From contig NZ_JAUSTI010000017.1 of the NCBI RefSeq assembly GCF_030812775.1, forward strand, positions 1 to 64,000: DNA of 64,000 bases, in the 5' to 3' direction. Made by a program: the position numbers and the translations under genes. This DNA is from Paenibacillus tundrae. Its GTDB lineage: Bacteria > Bacillota > Bacilli > Paenibacillales > Paenibacillaceae. The notes below the pieces were generated by a model, which worked only from the letters and a program-made list of their open reading frames with translations, had not been told where the DNA came from and ran no database searches. Positions within the stretch are counted from its first letter, which is position 1. Every line of letters starts with the position of its first letter. Below are positions 49,206 through 58,437 of the stretch, piece after piece.

Positions 49206-52064
49206 TTACAAGAGTTCATTCTGTTTAGGCAACCTGATCTTAAACGTACTTCCCTTGCCTGGTGCAGAGATGAAGCCAATTGTACCTTCATGATCCTCTA
49301 CAATTTTACGCGAGATGTAAAGTCCAATGCCGGTTCCACCAATCTGGCGATGATCGGAGTTATCTACACGGTAAAACTTCGTAAAGAGTAGATCCTTCAC
49401 GTTCTCTGCGATACCAATTCCGTAATCACGTACATCAATACATAACCATTCCTCTTCTTCCCACAGTGTGATATCAATGCGATCGGTGCCTGGAGAATAT
49501 TTGACTGCATTGCCTATTAGATTGTGCAATACCTGTACCATTCGATTCTGATCCGCATAAGCAAAGAAATCACCATTAAACGCATGAACCTCAATACGCT
49601 GAACTGATTTCATGTTCCATTGCTCGGCGACACCCTCCACCAATTCCAGCAATGGTACATACGTTTTGTGATACGTTAAGCCTTCATTATCCAGACGCTG
49701 GATATCCAGAACATCATCTAGTAAGCTGCTGAGCCTTGCTCCCTCCGCTGAGATCGTCTCCATAAACTCTTGACGCTGGGATGCCGGCAGATCATACATC
49801 ATCATTAACTCCACATACCCCATTATGGTCGCTACCGGTGTACGCAACTCATGGGATACGACACTAATTAGTTCATTCTTCATTCGATTCAGATGTTCTT
49901 CCTGTGTTCGATCCCGGAACACCAGCAGAAATCCATGGTTTTTGCCCGGCACATCTACCTGCTTGATATATAGAGAGAACACACTTTTTCTCACATCATT
50001 AAACCAGAACTCGGTCTCCACAAACGAACGTTCTCCGTTCAGAAAAGCATGAGTTTGCTCTGTCAGATTAAAATCATCGGTTAAGACGATCTGGTCAATT
50101 GCTTGAGCAAAATCTTCAATCGACTTGCCCAGGAAGTTTCCTAAGCCAAACATCTCTTCTATCCGTCTGTTCACGATGGTAATCGTACCTGAACGGTCAG
50201 ACATGACCAGCCCTTCACGGACAGATTCGATAAAATGCTCACTAATGTCCCGCTGTTCCTGAATTGCATTCTTCTCATGATATAACTCAGCATTTAACTG
50301 CTCTAGAGCAAGTGCATGCCGTACCCGTTCTTCTTCGGCTCTCGTTCGTTCAGTAATATCCTTAATAAAGAGGTTGTATAACGACTCATTGTTGCCTAGA
50401 CGAATCTCCACAATCTTGTACTCAATCGGAAATAACGCACCGTTCCGACGAATACCTGAAATTTCATCCACAATGGTATATCGCTTGCCCTGCTTATACT
50501 CATATTGCTCAAGCATTTTTTTGATCTCAACACAGCTTGCGCCTTGGAATAGAGACGGGGCATCCGTTTGCAGAATGACCTCTTCCCGTGTTAAACCGAA
50601 CATTCTCTCCGCTTCAGGGTTGAATTCTATAATAAGTCCATTCGAGTCCACTGCGATAATGGCATCAATGGAAGAATCAATAATGGCGCGTTTAATCTCT
50701 TCACTATTCTTCAGCTCTTTGGTTCTTTCCCTGACTCGATCCTCGAGCGTTAGTTTGTCTTGGCGAATCTGTTCGAATTGTTCAATAAGCACATCAGCCA
50801 TCTTACGCAAATTACCAATCAAAATTTGCACTTCTGTAACGTGACTTGTCGGCCACTCCATCTTGCCATTATTACGGAATAATAGCCTTGGTAGAGAGCC
50901 TGTCACACGAGTAAGCCGTTGCATAGGACTTACCACCTTGCGACTGAGCGGGGCAGCTACCAACATGGAAGTGACGATAATAATAAACAGGCTTTGAAGC
51001 GTGGTCAGGTAGACCGTTTCAATGCGATTATAATAATTTTCAGCGCTTGTTTCGATGATGACCCGATAAGGGAGACCTGGTATTGGATCTGCTTCATAGA
51101 TGAACGAAATCTGTTTCCAGAAACTGAGTATATTCCGCTGATGCGATTCACCAGAATGGACGAGAAGATCATTGTCTCCCGTCTGGATCAGCCGATACTG
51201 CTCCAAATCCAGTATATCCCCCGTCTTCAGATCATCTAACCCCGAAGCTACCACCTTTCCGTCGCCTGCACGAAGCAGAATAACATTCACACCCAATAGA
51301 TGATGGTACCGCTCCATATTTTGAGCCATATTATCCGCCGTTACATATCCACTGTTCAGATCCTGAATAACTGCCGTAGCGGCATGCTCCATATTCGCAC
51401 GAATGGCATCATTAATCTGATCCAGTTGCCTACGGCTATCGGCCGATAATAAAGCTAGAGACACGATTACTACAAATGCCACCACATATTTGAACGCAAT
51501 GCGAGATAGTGGAATCGTGCCGGTTCTCTTCGCTTTATCCTCACCTGTTGTAATCCAAAAATCCACCACGATGCCCGCAATTAATGCATTCACCATGCTA
51601 ATGACAGCAATATGCATATACGTATACTTCACATCTTCTAGACTCATACCCTGAATGAAGTAGCCATACGTTATAATTGGTAACGACATCACTACCCAAA
51701 ATACAGCGTTGGCTTTAATAATACTGCCATTCTTCCAACGAATCTGCCACGCTAACATCCATATGAGTTCAACATAACGCAGCATGGCGATAACCATCGT
51801 TTCAGGTTCTAATTCTGTTAACAAAAGTTTGAGGATAAGAATGATCGTCATGGCTACAAATCCATAGATTGCACCATGTAATCGCAAGGCAACTAACACC
51901 GCTGCGCTTACCAATACCAGATTTACTCCAAAAAATAATGTCACTGGAAATAAACTGCTTACTGTACCCAGCAAGATTAGGATTGCTGTTCCGATCCAAG
52001 GAATACGCAGTTTCAATATGACCCAATCCAACATCTGTCTTGTTTTGATATTAGCCATCTGCAC
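49206..52064 (-). CDS. Sensor histidine kinase with multi-helix N-terminus and two PAS domains
   Basis: A 952-residue kinase. Six or seven transmembrane helices in residues 15-175 precede another helix near 195-212, an extracytoplasmic sensor (about 215-350) and a helix near 365-385. Then a HAMP-like linker and coiled coil (about 390-455), PAS 1 (about 460-580), PAS 2 (about 610-720), HisKA with VVSHELRTP near 738 and HATPase (about 845-945; NLIGNAVKYSPG, GGTGIGLYI). It should autophosphorylate and pass phosphate to the divergently encoded OmpR-type regulator. Signal unknown. The start is GTG 52064 with AAAGG upstream, or the ATG two codons later. Confidence 0.92.
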   Translation of the reverse strand: MQMANIKTRQMLDWVILKLRIPWIGTAILILLGTVSSLFPVTLFFGVNLVLVSAAVLVALRLHGAIYGFVAMTIILILKLLLTELEPETMVIAMLRYVELIWMLAWQIRWKNGSIIKANAVFWVVMSLPIITYGYFIQGMSLEDVKYTYMHIAVISMVNALIAGIVVDFWITTGEDKAKRTGTIPLSRIAFKYVVAFVVIVSLALLSADSRRQLDQINDAIRANMEHAATAVIQDLNSGYVTADNMAQNMERYHHLLGVNVILLRAGDGKVVASGLDDLKTGDILDLEQYRLIQTGDNDLLVHSGESHQRNILSFWKQISFIYEADPIPGLPYRVIIETSAENYYNRIETVYLTTLQSLFIIIVTSMLVAAPLSRKVVSPMQRLTRVTGSLPRLLFRNNGKMEWPTSHVTEVQILIGNLRKMADVLIEQFEQIRQDKLTLEDRVRERTKELKNSEEIKRAIIDSSIDAIIAVDSNGLIIEFNPEAERMFGLTREEVILQTDAPSLFQGASCVEIKKMLEQYEYKQGKRYTIVDEISGIRRNGALFPIEYKIVEIRLGNNESLYNLFIKDITERTRAEEERVRHALALEQLNAELYHEKNAIQEQRDISEHFIESVREGLVMSDRSGTITIVNRRIEEMFGLGNFLGKSIEDFAQAIDQIVLTDDFNLTEQTHAFLNGERSFVETEFWFNDVRKSVFSLYIKQVDVPGKNHGFLLVFRDRTQEEHLNRMKNELISVVSHELRTPVATIMGYVELMMMYDLPASQRQEFMETISAEGARLSSLLDDVLDIQRLDNEGLTYHKTYVPLLELVEGVAEQWNMKSVQRIEVHAFNGDFFAYADQNRMVQVLHNLIGNAVKYSPGTDRIDITLWEEEEWLCIDVRDYGIGIAENVKDLLFTKFYRVDNSDHRQIGGTGIGLYISRKIVEDHEGTIGFISAPGKGSTFKIRLPKQNELL

Positions 52065-52410
52065 ATTTCCCTTTGCTATTTCTCGTATGTATTTTAAATG
52101 GCAAGCTTAGTTCCTCCCATAAATAAGGGTAAATAACGACACTTTTCCCCCTAAATCGCTCCTGATCTATTATACTGTAGTTAGGTCATGTTATCTCTTT
52201 GGCAATTATTGAATGGTCGCCAAGCGTATTACACTCATGATAGAATAGTGAAGTTTGGCCAAATTCATTGTTTAGTACGTTATGAAATAGATTCATTCAC
52301 CCTATATTCTGGAATAAAATCATTAAAATTTTTGCAGTATTTTTAACAATATTTCAGTGCGAACTTCGTAATTTCTTAACAAATTCAATTCACCCAGGAG
52401 TGTGACCTCA
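52065..52410. other. Divergent intergenic region of the two-component pair
   Basis: About 345 AT-rich bases between the kinase (minus) and regulator (plus) genes. It contains two TTAACA hexamers on the plus strand at 52343-52348 and 52376-52381, exactly 33 bp (three turns) apart, which could be binding sites for the response regulator. No clear -35/-10 pair stands out to me. Confidence 0.4.
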
Positions 52411-53106
52411 ATGATCAAAGTACTTCTTATAGAGGATGAGAAAAATCTCGCGGACATGATCGCTTTCTTTCTTGAGGAGGAGGGGTACATAACTGAACGG
52501 GTTCATCATGCAAAGGATGCTCTACTGCTGTTCCCTCAGTTTCAACCAGACATTGTGGTGACTGATCTCATGTTGCCTGAAACGGATGGCAATGATCTTG
52601 TAGATGCATTTCGCCAGCAATCAACAGTGCCAATTCTTATGATTTCTGCAAGCACGATGTTAAATGATCGACTTCGAGCATTGCATAATGGCGCGGATGA
52701 TTTCCTATGTAAACCCTTCAGTCTGAAAGAGCTCGATGCTCGAATTAAGGCTCTATTGCGCAGATCAGCCATTACCTATTCCGACAAACCGCTCCAAGAG
52801 GAAAAACCGGCCGATGTGGCCGGACATGTGAGCGTGAATGAATATAGACGAACCCTTTTTGTAGATGGACAAGAAATCGAGGTTACACATATTGAGTTTG
52901 AAATTATGAAAGAATTATACGGTAATCCCGGCAAAGTATTTACACGTAATGAGCTTATGGATCGCATCAAAGGCTCAGAACGGGCGTATCTGGATCGCAC
53001 CATTGATGTACATATCTCCAGCTTGCGAAAAAAGATTGAGCCAGACCCCAAAAATCCCCGTTTTATCAAAACGGTTTGGGGAACAGGATATAAATATGTC
53101 ATCTAG
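52411..53106 (+). CDS. OmpR-family response regulator
   Basis: A 231-residue regulator. The receiver domain (1-115) has acidic pocket E8/D9, phosphoacceptor D52 in VTDLMLPETDG and lysine in LCKPFSLKELDAR. The C-terminal winged helix (about 135-231) reads LMDRIKGSERAYLDRTIDVHISSLRKKI and ends GTGYKYVI. It binds DNA as a dimer to repeated half-sites. The ATG has AGGAG ten bases upstream; GTG 52402 is too near. It is divergent from its probable kinase. Confidence 0.94.
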   Translation: MIKVLLIEDEKNLADMIAFFLEEEGYITERVHHAKDALLLFPQFQPDIVVTDLMLPETDGNDLVDAFRQQSTVPILMISASTMLNDRLRALHNGADDFLCKPFSLKELDARIKALLRRSAITYSDKPLQEEKPADVAGHVSVNEYRRTLFVDGQEIEVTHIEFEIMKELYGNPGKVFTRNELMDRIKGSERAYLDRTIDVHISSLRKKIEPDPKNPRFIKTVWGTGYKYVI

Positions 53107-53160
53107 CTTTACTATAGTTGCTTGAATCATCACTTAAATACATAGCCATTACTTCCCCAG

Positions 53161-53589
53161 TCATGATCGAATGGACATGGTGGAAGGAATGGTTTTTTTA
53201 TTGTCCTGCGGAGAAGTTTGAAGCCAGCGCTGAATCTCGGATAACCACTGATCTAATTGTCCGGGGTGCCACAAGCTAAGCTTAACTTCCCCTGAACCCG
53301 AAATTTGCTGCAAATGCCGTTTGCGAATAAGTGATTGGAAATCAGTAATGACAAGCAATGGAATCTTAGGCATAAAAGCCCGAATTGCATTAGCTGCGGA
53401 TATTGCACAGGAGGCGTCCTTATAATCCACGATACAATAACGGGACTTTTCCCATCCGCCCTGCTCTTTCATTATTCCTTCGTGTTCTCGTTCGCAAGTT
53501 TCTTCGACGATCCATTGTCGCAACCTTGGAATCATCTCGTCATATGCAATGCTACGGCATCCATCCGAAAGAATAGTAATGGGCTCCAT
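53161..53589 (-). CDS. Hypothetical protein next to a two-component system
   Basis: A 142-residue soluble protein. The order of strands and helices (ITILSDG, RYCIVDYKDASCAISAANAIRAF, IPLLVITDFQSLIRK, GEVKLSLWHPGQLDQWLSEIQRWL) resembles a receiver-like alpha/beta fold without the usual phosphorylation pocket, though this is only an impression. I do not recognise the family. GGAGG lies seven bases before the ATG. It converges with the response regulator gene. Confidence 0.7.
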   Translation of the reverse strand: MEPITILSDGCRSIAYDEMIPRLRQWIVEETCEREHEGIMKEQGGWEKSRYCIVDYKDASCAISAANAIRAFMPKIPLLVITDFQSLIRKRHLQQISGSGEVKLSLWHPGQLDQWLSEIQRWLQTSPQDNKKTIPSTMSIRS

Positions 53590-53823
53590 AATGTTACCTC
53601 CAGTAATTTCATTACTTCTATTGTGAGCTTTTTCATTTAAAAATGTTTGTGCGTGAACATGAAAGAAGTGTTAACAATCTTCGCACTTCTTTACAATATA
53701 CATTTGGCACTTTAGCGTTGATTTCGCAGTTTAGACACATTCATGTAAAATAGAGAAGTACCCGTGTGCTTTAGTTCACGGGAATCTAAGAGAAGATCTG
53801 GTAATATAGGAGGTTATGAACCG

Positions 53824-54966
53824 ATGAATATTGTTTCCATTGAACCAACACCCAGTCCTAATACGATGATGTTGCATCTGGATGAACGTCTGGAAGACGG
53901 AATCCGCAAAACATATACGCTGGACAATGAGCGCTCTGCCCCAGCCTTTATTCGCCAAATGCTTCACATCCCCGGTGTAAAAAGTGTGTTTCACACCACC
54001 GACTTCGTAGCTTTGGATCGTAAAGGGAATGCAGACTGGTCCGTTATCCTTGGTGAAGTTCAGAGCCGTCTAGGTCAACAGGGTCTAGATTTGGATTGGA
54101 TTGACGGTGAAGATCATTCCGGCGAACACTTTGGTGAAGCACAAGTATTCGTACAATTCTTCCGAGGTGTGCCTATGCAGATCCGAGTAAAAGCAGGTAC
54201 AAAAGAAGAACGTGTCGGACTCTCAGATCGGTTTGTCAAAGCCGTTACTGAAGTCGCCAGTGCTACGCTGATCAAAGAACGGAAGCTGAAAGACTACGGT
54301 GTTCGTTACGGTGAACTTCCAGATATCGCTCGCGAAGTAGAACAGGAGCTTGAAGCTGCATATCCTGCTGAACGCTTGAATCAAGTGATCCAGCAAGCCA
54401 TTGCGCACGGTACCAATGCCGAAGAATTTGTGGAACGTCGCCGCCAGCTCGAAGGTGCTGAGCTTGAAGAAGCTCTAAACAGCACAGACTGGAATGTACG
54501 CTACGCAGCGTTCGACGGTATGGAGCCAACACCGGAGCGATTGCCTCTGGTAGCTCATGCGCTTAAGGATGAGAAAATGCAAATACGGAGATTAGCTGTT
54601 GTATATCTCGGTGACATTCGCACACCAGAAGCCATGGAGCTGTTATATGAAGCACTACAAGATAGCTCCCCTGCTGTACGTCGTACCGCAGGAGATACCC
54701 TGTCTGATATCGGAGATCCGGCTGCAACTGCAGCTATGACAGCCACGTTAACTGATAGCAGCAAGCTTGTACGCTGGCGTGCAGCTCGTTTCCTCTATGA
54801 AGTTGGGACGGAAGAAGCGGAAGAAGCTCTACGTCTAGCTGCCGAAGATCCCGAATTCGAAGTAAGCCTGCAAGCGAAGATGGCCTTGGAACGCATTGAA
54901 TCAGGTGAACAAGCAGCAGGTACGGTATGGCAGCAAATGGCTGGCCGGAACAAAAAAACGGAATAG
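53824..54966 (+). CDS. CvfC/YpgR-like protein (Nfu-N and HEAT repeats)
   Basis: A 380-residue soluble protein. The N-terminus IVSIEPTPSPNTMMLHLDERL is the Nfu/NifU N-terminal domain (to about residue 85), followed by a central region and C-terminal HEAT/PBS-lyase-like repeats (about 225-375: DWNVRYAAFDGM, DEKMQIRRLAVVYLGDI, DSSPAVRRTAGDTLSDIGD, DSSKLVRWRAARFLYEVG). This order is that of S. aureus conserved virulence factor C and B. subtilis YpgR. Exact function unknown; the Nfu-type domain hints at iron-sulfur or scaffold duties. The ATG 53824 has GGAGG ten bases upstream. Confidence 0.88.
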   Translation: MNIVSIEPTPSPNTMMLHLDERLEDGIRKTYTLDNERSAPAFIRQMLHIPGVKSVFHTTDFVALDRKGNADWSVILGEVQSRLGQQGLDLDWIDGEDHSGEHFGEAQVFVQFFRGVPMQIRVKAGTKEERVGLSDRFVKAVTEVASATLIKERKLKDYGVRYGELPDIAREVEQELEAAYPAERLNQVIQQAIAHGTNAEEFVERRRQLEGAELEEALNSTDWNVRYAAFDGMEPTPERLPLVAHALKDEKMQIRRLAVVYLGDIRTPEAMELLYEALQDSSPAVRRTAGDTLSDIGDPAATAAMTATLTDSSKLVRWRAARFLYEVGTEEAEEALRLAAEDPEFEVSLQAKMALERIESGEQAAGTVWQQMAGRNKKTE

Positions 54967-54994
54967 CCCAAAAAAGTAGTACCAATATTTGTTA

Positions 54995-55023
54995 TTGCAC
55001 TAGGGAACATTGAGCGTTATACT
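54995..55023 (+). promoter_or_regulatory. Sigma-A promoter of the lysine riboswitch transcript
   Basis: TTGCAC (54995-55000), 17-bp spacer, TATACT (55018-55023), about 90 bases before the riboswitch core. Confidence 0.65.
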
Positions 55024-55109
55024 GAGTTTCTGTTCGGGAAACCAAACAAAGCTTGTCATGTTTGGAATCCATAAAAATTTCATAGACATATAGATACACC
55101 TCATCCATT

Positions 55110-55300
55110 GATGATGAGGTAGAGGTCGCGGGTGCGATCAGTATGCTGAAGGAGGCGCTAAGGAGCCGCTTAAGATCTCAGCAGAAAGGTGCACCCGCCG
55201 AAGCTCACTGGACGCTTCCTTATTTTGTCCAGTGTCGCTGGGGCTGTTGCCGAAAGGTGCAGAACTGTCACGGTTGGAACATACAACGCTTCAAGCAAGT
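55110..55300 (+). promoter_or_regulatory. Lysine riboswitch (L box)
   Basis: The conserved L-box elements occur in order: AGAGGTCGCGGGTGCGATCA (from 55121), GTATGCTGAAGGAGGC, AGCAGAAAGGTGCACCCGCCG (two short parts), AAGCTC, CTGGGGCTGTTGCCGAAAGG and GAACTGTCACGG. A terminator hairpin follows at 55362-55398, before a lysine-type permease. Bound lysine should favour the terminator and shut off uptake. Aptamer ends are approximate. Confidence 0.88.
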
Positions 55301-55361
55301 ATGATTTCTACTGTGTTGAGCTATCTTAAACATCGGGGACAATGTGGTGCGGACTAAATAA

Positions 55362-55398
55362 AGAGACCGCAGGCGAATGCCTGCGGTCTTTGTTATTG
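55362..55398 (+). terminator. Riboswitch-controlled terminator
   Basis: A perfect 11-bp stem AGACCGCAGGC / GCCTGCGGTCT with a GAAT loop and TTTGTTATTGTT after it, located between the riboswitch and the permease start. Confidence 0.85.
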
Positions 55399-55453
55399 TT
55401 ACGTATCCTTTACCTATATGAACAACTCAGTAATTGAATGAAGGAGTGTTACC

Positions 55454-56920
55454 ATGCAAGACCGCAACAATACTACATCAACTGGACCATCACTGAAAAA
55501 AGGGCTTCGTGCCCGGCACATGACCATGATCGCTCTTGGTGGATCGATCGGTACCGGACTGTTTCTTGCAAGTGGTACTGCCATCTCTACCGCTGGTCCA
55601 GGCGGCGCACTCATTGCTTATGCAGCCGTAGGAATCATGGTATATTTCCTCATGACAAGTCTCGGAGAGCTGGCTACATTCTTGCCTGACTCCGGTTCAT
55701 TTAATACGTATGCCGCCCGCTACGTTGACCCTGCACTTGGGTTCGCGATGGGCTGGAATTTCTGGTACAACTGGGCTGTTACCATTGCCGCAGAACTTGC
55801 TGCAGCTACAGTGCTTATTAAATACTGGTTCCCAGATAGCAATTCTATGCTGTGGAGTTTGTTATTTCTCGTATTGATCTTCTCCTTAAATATTCTGTCG
55901 GTTAAGGGATACGGAGAATCGGAATACTGGTTCGCCATCATCAAGGTAGCTACCGTCATTATCTTCCTTACGGTGGGTGTACTTATGATCTTTGGTATTA
56001 TGGGCGGAGAAGCTGTTGGATTCAGCAACTTTACCATAGGCGACGCACCCTTCCATGGTGGATTCTTCACTGTACTTGGTGTATTTATGGCAGCAGGATT
56101 CTCCTTCCAAGGGACGGAGCTGATTGGTGTCGCTGCCGGCGAAAGTGAAAACCCTCGTGAAAATGTACCTCGTGCGATTCGGCAAGTATTCTGGCGCATC
56201 CTTATTTTTTACATTTTGGCGATTACGGTGATCAGTCTAATCATTCCATATACACATCCGAATCTGCTCAAAGGTGAGCTGAATAATATCGGTGTCAGTC
56301 CGTTTACCCTTGTGTTTGAGAAGGCCGGGCTAGCGATTGCTGCTTCTGTCATGAACGCCGTAATTTTGACTTCTGTACTGTCTGCAGGTAACTCAGGTAT
56401 GTATGCTTCTAGCCGTGTACTCTACGCTCTCGCTCGGGATGGAAAAGCGCCACGCTTCTTGGCACGATTGAACAAAAGAGGTATTCCTATGAACGCGCTG
56501 CTCATCACAACTGCAGTGGGAATGCTGGCTTTCCTTGCCTCCCTGTTTGGGGATGGGATCGTGTACACGTGGTTGCTTAATGCATCAGGTATGTGTGGTT
56601 TCATCACCTGGCTCGGTATTGCGATCAGTCATTATCGTTTCCGTAAGGCTTACGTTGCTCAAGGCAGAGATCTGAACGATCTACCTTACCGTGCACGCTG
56701 GTTCCCATTTGGCCCGATTTTTGCTTTTGTATTGTGCATTATCGTCATAATCGGCCAGAACTATCAGGCATTTACAGGCGATCAGATTGATTGGAGCGGC
56801 GCACTAGTTGCTTACTTAAGTGTACCGTTGTTCCTAATTTTGTGGCTCGGGTACAAATGGATTAAGAAAACTAAAGTGGTGCCTTTGCAAGAATGTGATT
56901 TCACCTCTTCAACAGATTAA
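55454..56920 (+). CDS. lysP: Lysine-type amino acid permease
   Basis: A 488-residue APC-family transporter with 12 transmembrane helices. The family opening LRARHMTMIALGGSIGTGLF, the SLGELATFLPDSGSF segment and the middle FQGTELIGVAAGESENPRENVPRA are typical of the basic/aromatic amino acid permeases including LysP. Lysine is the likely substrate because a lysine riboswitch lies directly upstream. It imports the amino acid with protons. AAGGAG is seven bases before the ATG; a hairpin terminator follows. Confidence 0.92.
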   Translation: MQDRNNTTSTGPSLKKGLRARHMTMIALGGSIGTGLFLASGTAISTAGPGGALIAYAAVGIMVYFLMTSLGELATFLPDSGSFNTYAARYVDPALGFAMGWNFWYNWAVTIAAELAAATVLIKYWFPDSNSMLWSLLFLVLIFSLNILSVKGYGESEYWFAIIKVATVIIFLTVGVLMIFGIMGGEAVGFSNFTIGDAPFHGGFFTVLGVFMAAGFSFQGTELIGVAAGESENPRENVPRAIRQVFWRILIFYILAITVISLIIPYTHPNLLKGELNNIGVSPFTLVFEKAGLAIAASVMNAVILTSVLSAGNSGMYASSRVLYALARDGKAPRFLARLNKRGIPMNALLITTAVGMLAFLASLFGDGIVYTWLLNASGMCGFITWLGIAISHYRFRKAYVAQGRDLNDLPYRARWFPFGPIFAFVLCIIVIIGQNYQAFTGDQIDWSGALVAYLSVPLFLILWLGYKWIKKTKVVPLQECDFTSSTD

Positions 56921-57123
56921 ATTACAAGCAGCTTTCCTTCCGTACGGAGGGAAGGCTGTCTTTTGTTATATTGAAGTTTGCGATCTGCGATTGCCTGAAC
57001 CAGCTGTTTCTCCTTCGGACATAAAAAAGAACGCTTCTGCATGAAGCGTCCTCGTTCGAAATACTGAATCCGTTCTAATTCATATCGGTAGCAAAAATGA
57101 TAGTCAGCGATTACAACGTCCAT
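56917..57123 (-). CDS. Doubtful small protein overlapping the lysP terminator
   Basis: A 68-codon frame on the minus strand, overlapping the end of the transglutaminase-like gene by 13 bases and lacking a ribosome binding site. The product (ADYHFCYRYELERIQYFERG, then KRSFLCPKEKQLVQAIADRK) looks protein-like, but its last codons are the lysP terminator stem. It may be a coupled small gene or chance. Confidence 0.3.
   Translation of the reverse strand: MDVVIADYHFCYRYELERIQYFERGRFMQKRSFLCPKEKQLVQAIADRKLQYNKRQPSLRTEGKLLVI
56929..56966 (+). terminator. Terminator after lysP
   Basis: Stem CAGCTTTCCTTCCGT / ACGGAGGGAAGGCTG (paired through G-T pairs) followed by TCTTTTG on the plus strand. Confidence 0.8.
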
Positions 57124-58238
57124 GTAATTTTCACACGCAAATCAGTGGTGTCTGCCATGTTCGAAACGTAATAGGATATCGACTTCATCCCTAGCTGATA
57201 TAAATCTTGTAGATCCTGAACCAAACCTTGCTCTGTTCCCTTATATCTGAATGTTAGCGATGTCCCGCCGTCCTTCATTACCGTTTGTACTTTCTCCTTC
57301 AAGGCAGCATGTTCCCGAATTGCATCACTCTCGTTATACAAGGAATAATCCAGGGTATGGTAGATTTTCTGATAAGCAGCTGTTTTACTACCTCCCTCGG
57401 TAATTAGGCCATGCAGCACTTCACGGTACAACGTTGAAGCTGCAGGATATTTACCATTATTCGTCCAGAAGTGGTCACGCGCCATCTCAGCATCACTCAG
57501 CAAGTAATAATTATAGCTCACCTTTCCTTTGCGGTCAGGTGTAGGATCATCCCACGTGGTGTCCATGTGATACCATTTCCCATCCAGTTTAACCAGATTC
57601 CAAGCATGCAGCTGATCACCAGCTGTACCTTCAACGATCCGATTCTCAATGCCCACTTGCTCTAACATGCGATAAGCCAGCAAAGAATATCCCTGACACA
57701 CGGTGCTGCCCGTTACCAATCCATCGTATGCTGTATATTTCTTTAGCGAGGTATCATAGGCGAGGTTAAGCACGATCCAGTCATGGATCACTTTAACCTT
57801 CTCATGGTTGGACATGCCTGGAACGATGATCTCCTTCAGGACGCTCGCGACTTTTCGGTTTACATAGTCTGTCTGTGCCTTCGTTTCCCGATAGGACAAC
57901 GTAATATGTACCTCTGCTGACACGTTGGAGCCTTTATAATTAAATGCGTAACTCTTCACCGTATATTGAATATAAGGGTCGCTCTTCATCGCTTCATCAA
58001 TAGAGCTCTGCAACTGTTTTTTGAGGCCTTTCACATTACCCTTGTATGTAAAAACAAGTTCCTCTGTGCGCTGAGACATCGCCGTTAACAACGTCTTGCG
58101 CAATTCTGCAGTCGTAGATATGTCCGTCGTTCCGGATGCAGCATATAATTGATCCAGATCAACCGTCCGCGGTAAAGCTACAGCAATTAAGCAGCTAGCT
58201 AGCAAAATGGTGATGATTCGTTTCCCATTCTTGCCCAT
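57111..58238 (-). CDS. Secreted transglutaminase-like protein
   Basis: A 375-residue exported protein. A signal peptide covers about residues 1-33 (IITILLASCLIAVALP; the cysteine is not in a clear lipobox). The transglutaminase/cysteine-protease core spans about 140-240, with C181 in STVCQGYSLL, H211 in LHAWNLV and D226 in HMDTTWDDP forming the triad. The C-terminal repeat (SLTFRYKGTEQGLVQDLQDL) mirrors an N-terminal one (ELVFTYKGNVKGLKKQLQSS), suggesting two flanking copies of a small domain. Substrate unknown; likely acts on cell-wall or surface proteins. Confidence 0.88.
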   Translation of the reverse strand: MGKNGKRIITILLASCLIAVALPRTVDLDQLYAASGTTDISTTAELRKTLLTAMSQRTEELVFTYKGNVKGLKKQLQSSIDEAMKSDPYIQYTVKSYAFNYKGSNVSAEVHITLSYRETKAQTDYVNRKVASVLKEIIVPGMSNHEKVKVIHDWIVLNLAYDTSLKKYTAYDGLVTGSTVCQGYSLLAYRMLEQVGIENRIVEGTAGDQLHAWNLVKLDGKWYHMDTTWDDPTPDRKGKVSYNYYLLSDAEMARDHFWTNNGKYPAASTLYREVLHGLITEGGSKTAAYQKIYHTLDYSLYNESDAIREHAALKEKVQTVMKDGGTSLTFRYKGTEQGLVQDLQDLYQLGMKSISYYVSNMADTTDLRVKITWTL

Positions 58239-58330
58239 GAAAGGATACCACCTCTCTTCGCAAAGTTCTCATGCCTCATTGTATCACAAATGCAACTGAC
58301 ATCAGGCTTCTAGTTTTGTCGAAAAGAATC

Positions 58331-58360
58331 AAAAGAGACCTTCCACAGAAGGTCCCTCTT
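58331..58360 (-). terminator. Terminator after the SLH/YcdB gene
   Basis: On the minus strand AGGGACCTTC pairs with GAAGGTCTCT around TGTG, followed by TTTTG, about 80 bases past the stop. Confidence 0.8.
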
Positions 58361-58437
58361 ATCTTCAGTAAAATAAACATCATTCCGTTATTCTTATCCT
58401 ATGAACTGAACACGGATTTATGACATCATGCGCTCGT

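Noticed and set aside
54272..54532. Minus-strand open frames within the CvfC-like gene
   Set aside because: Antisense to a gene with clear Nfu-N and HEAT repeats; no independent support.
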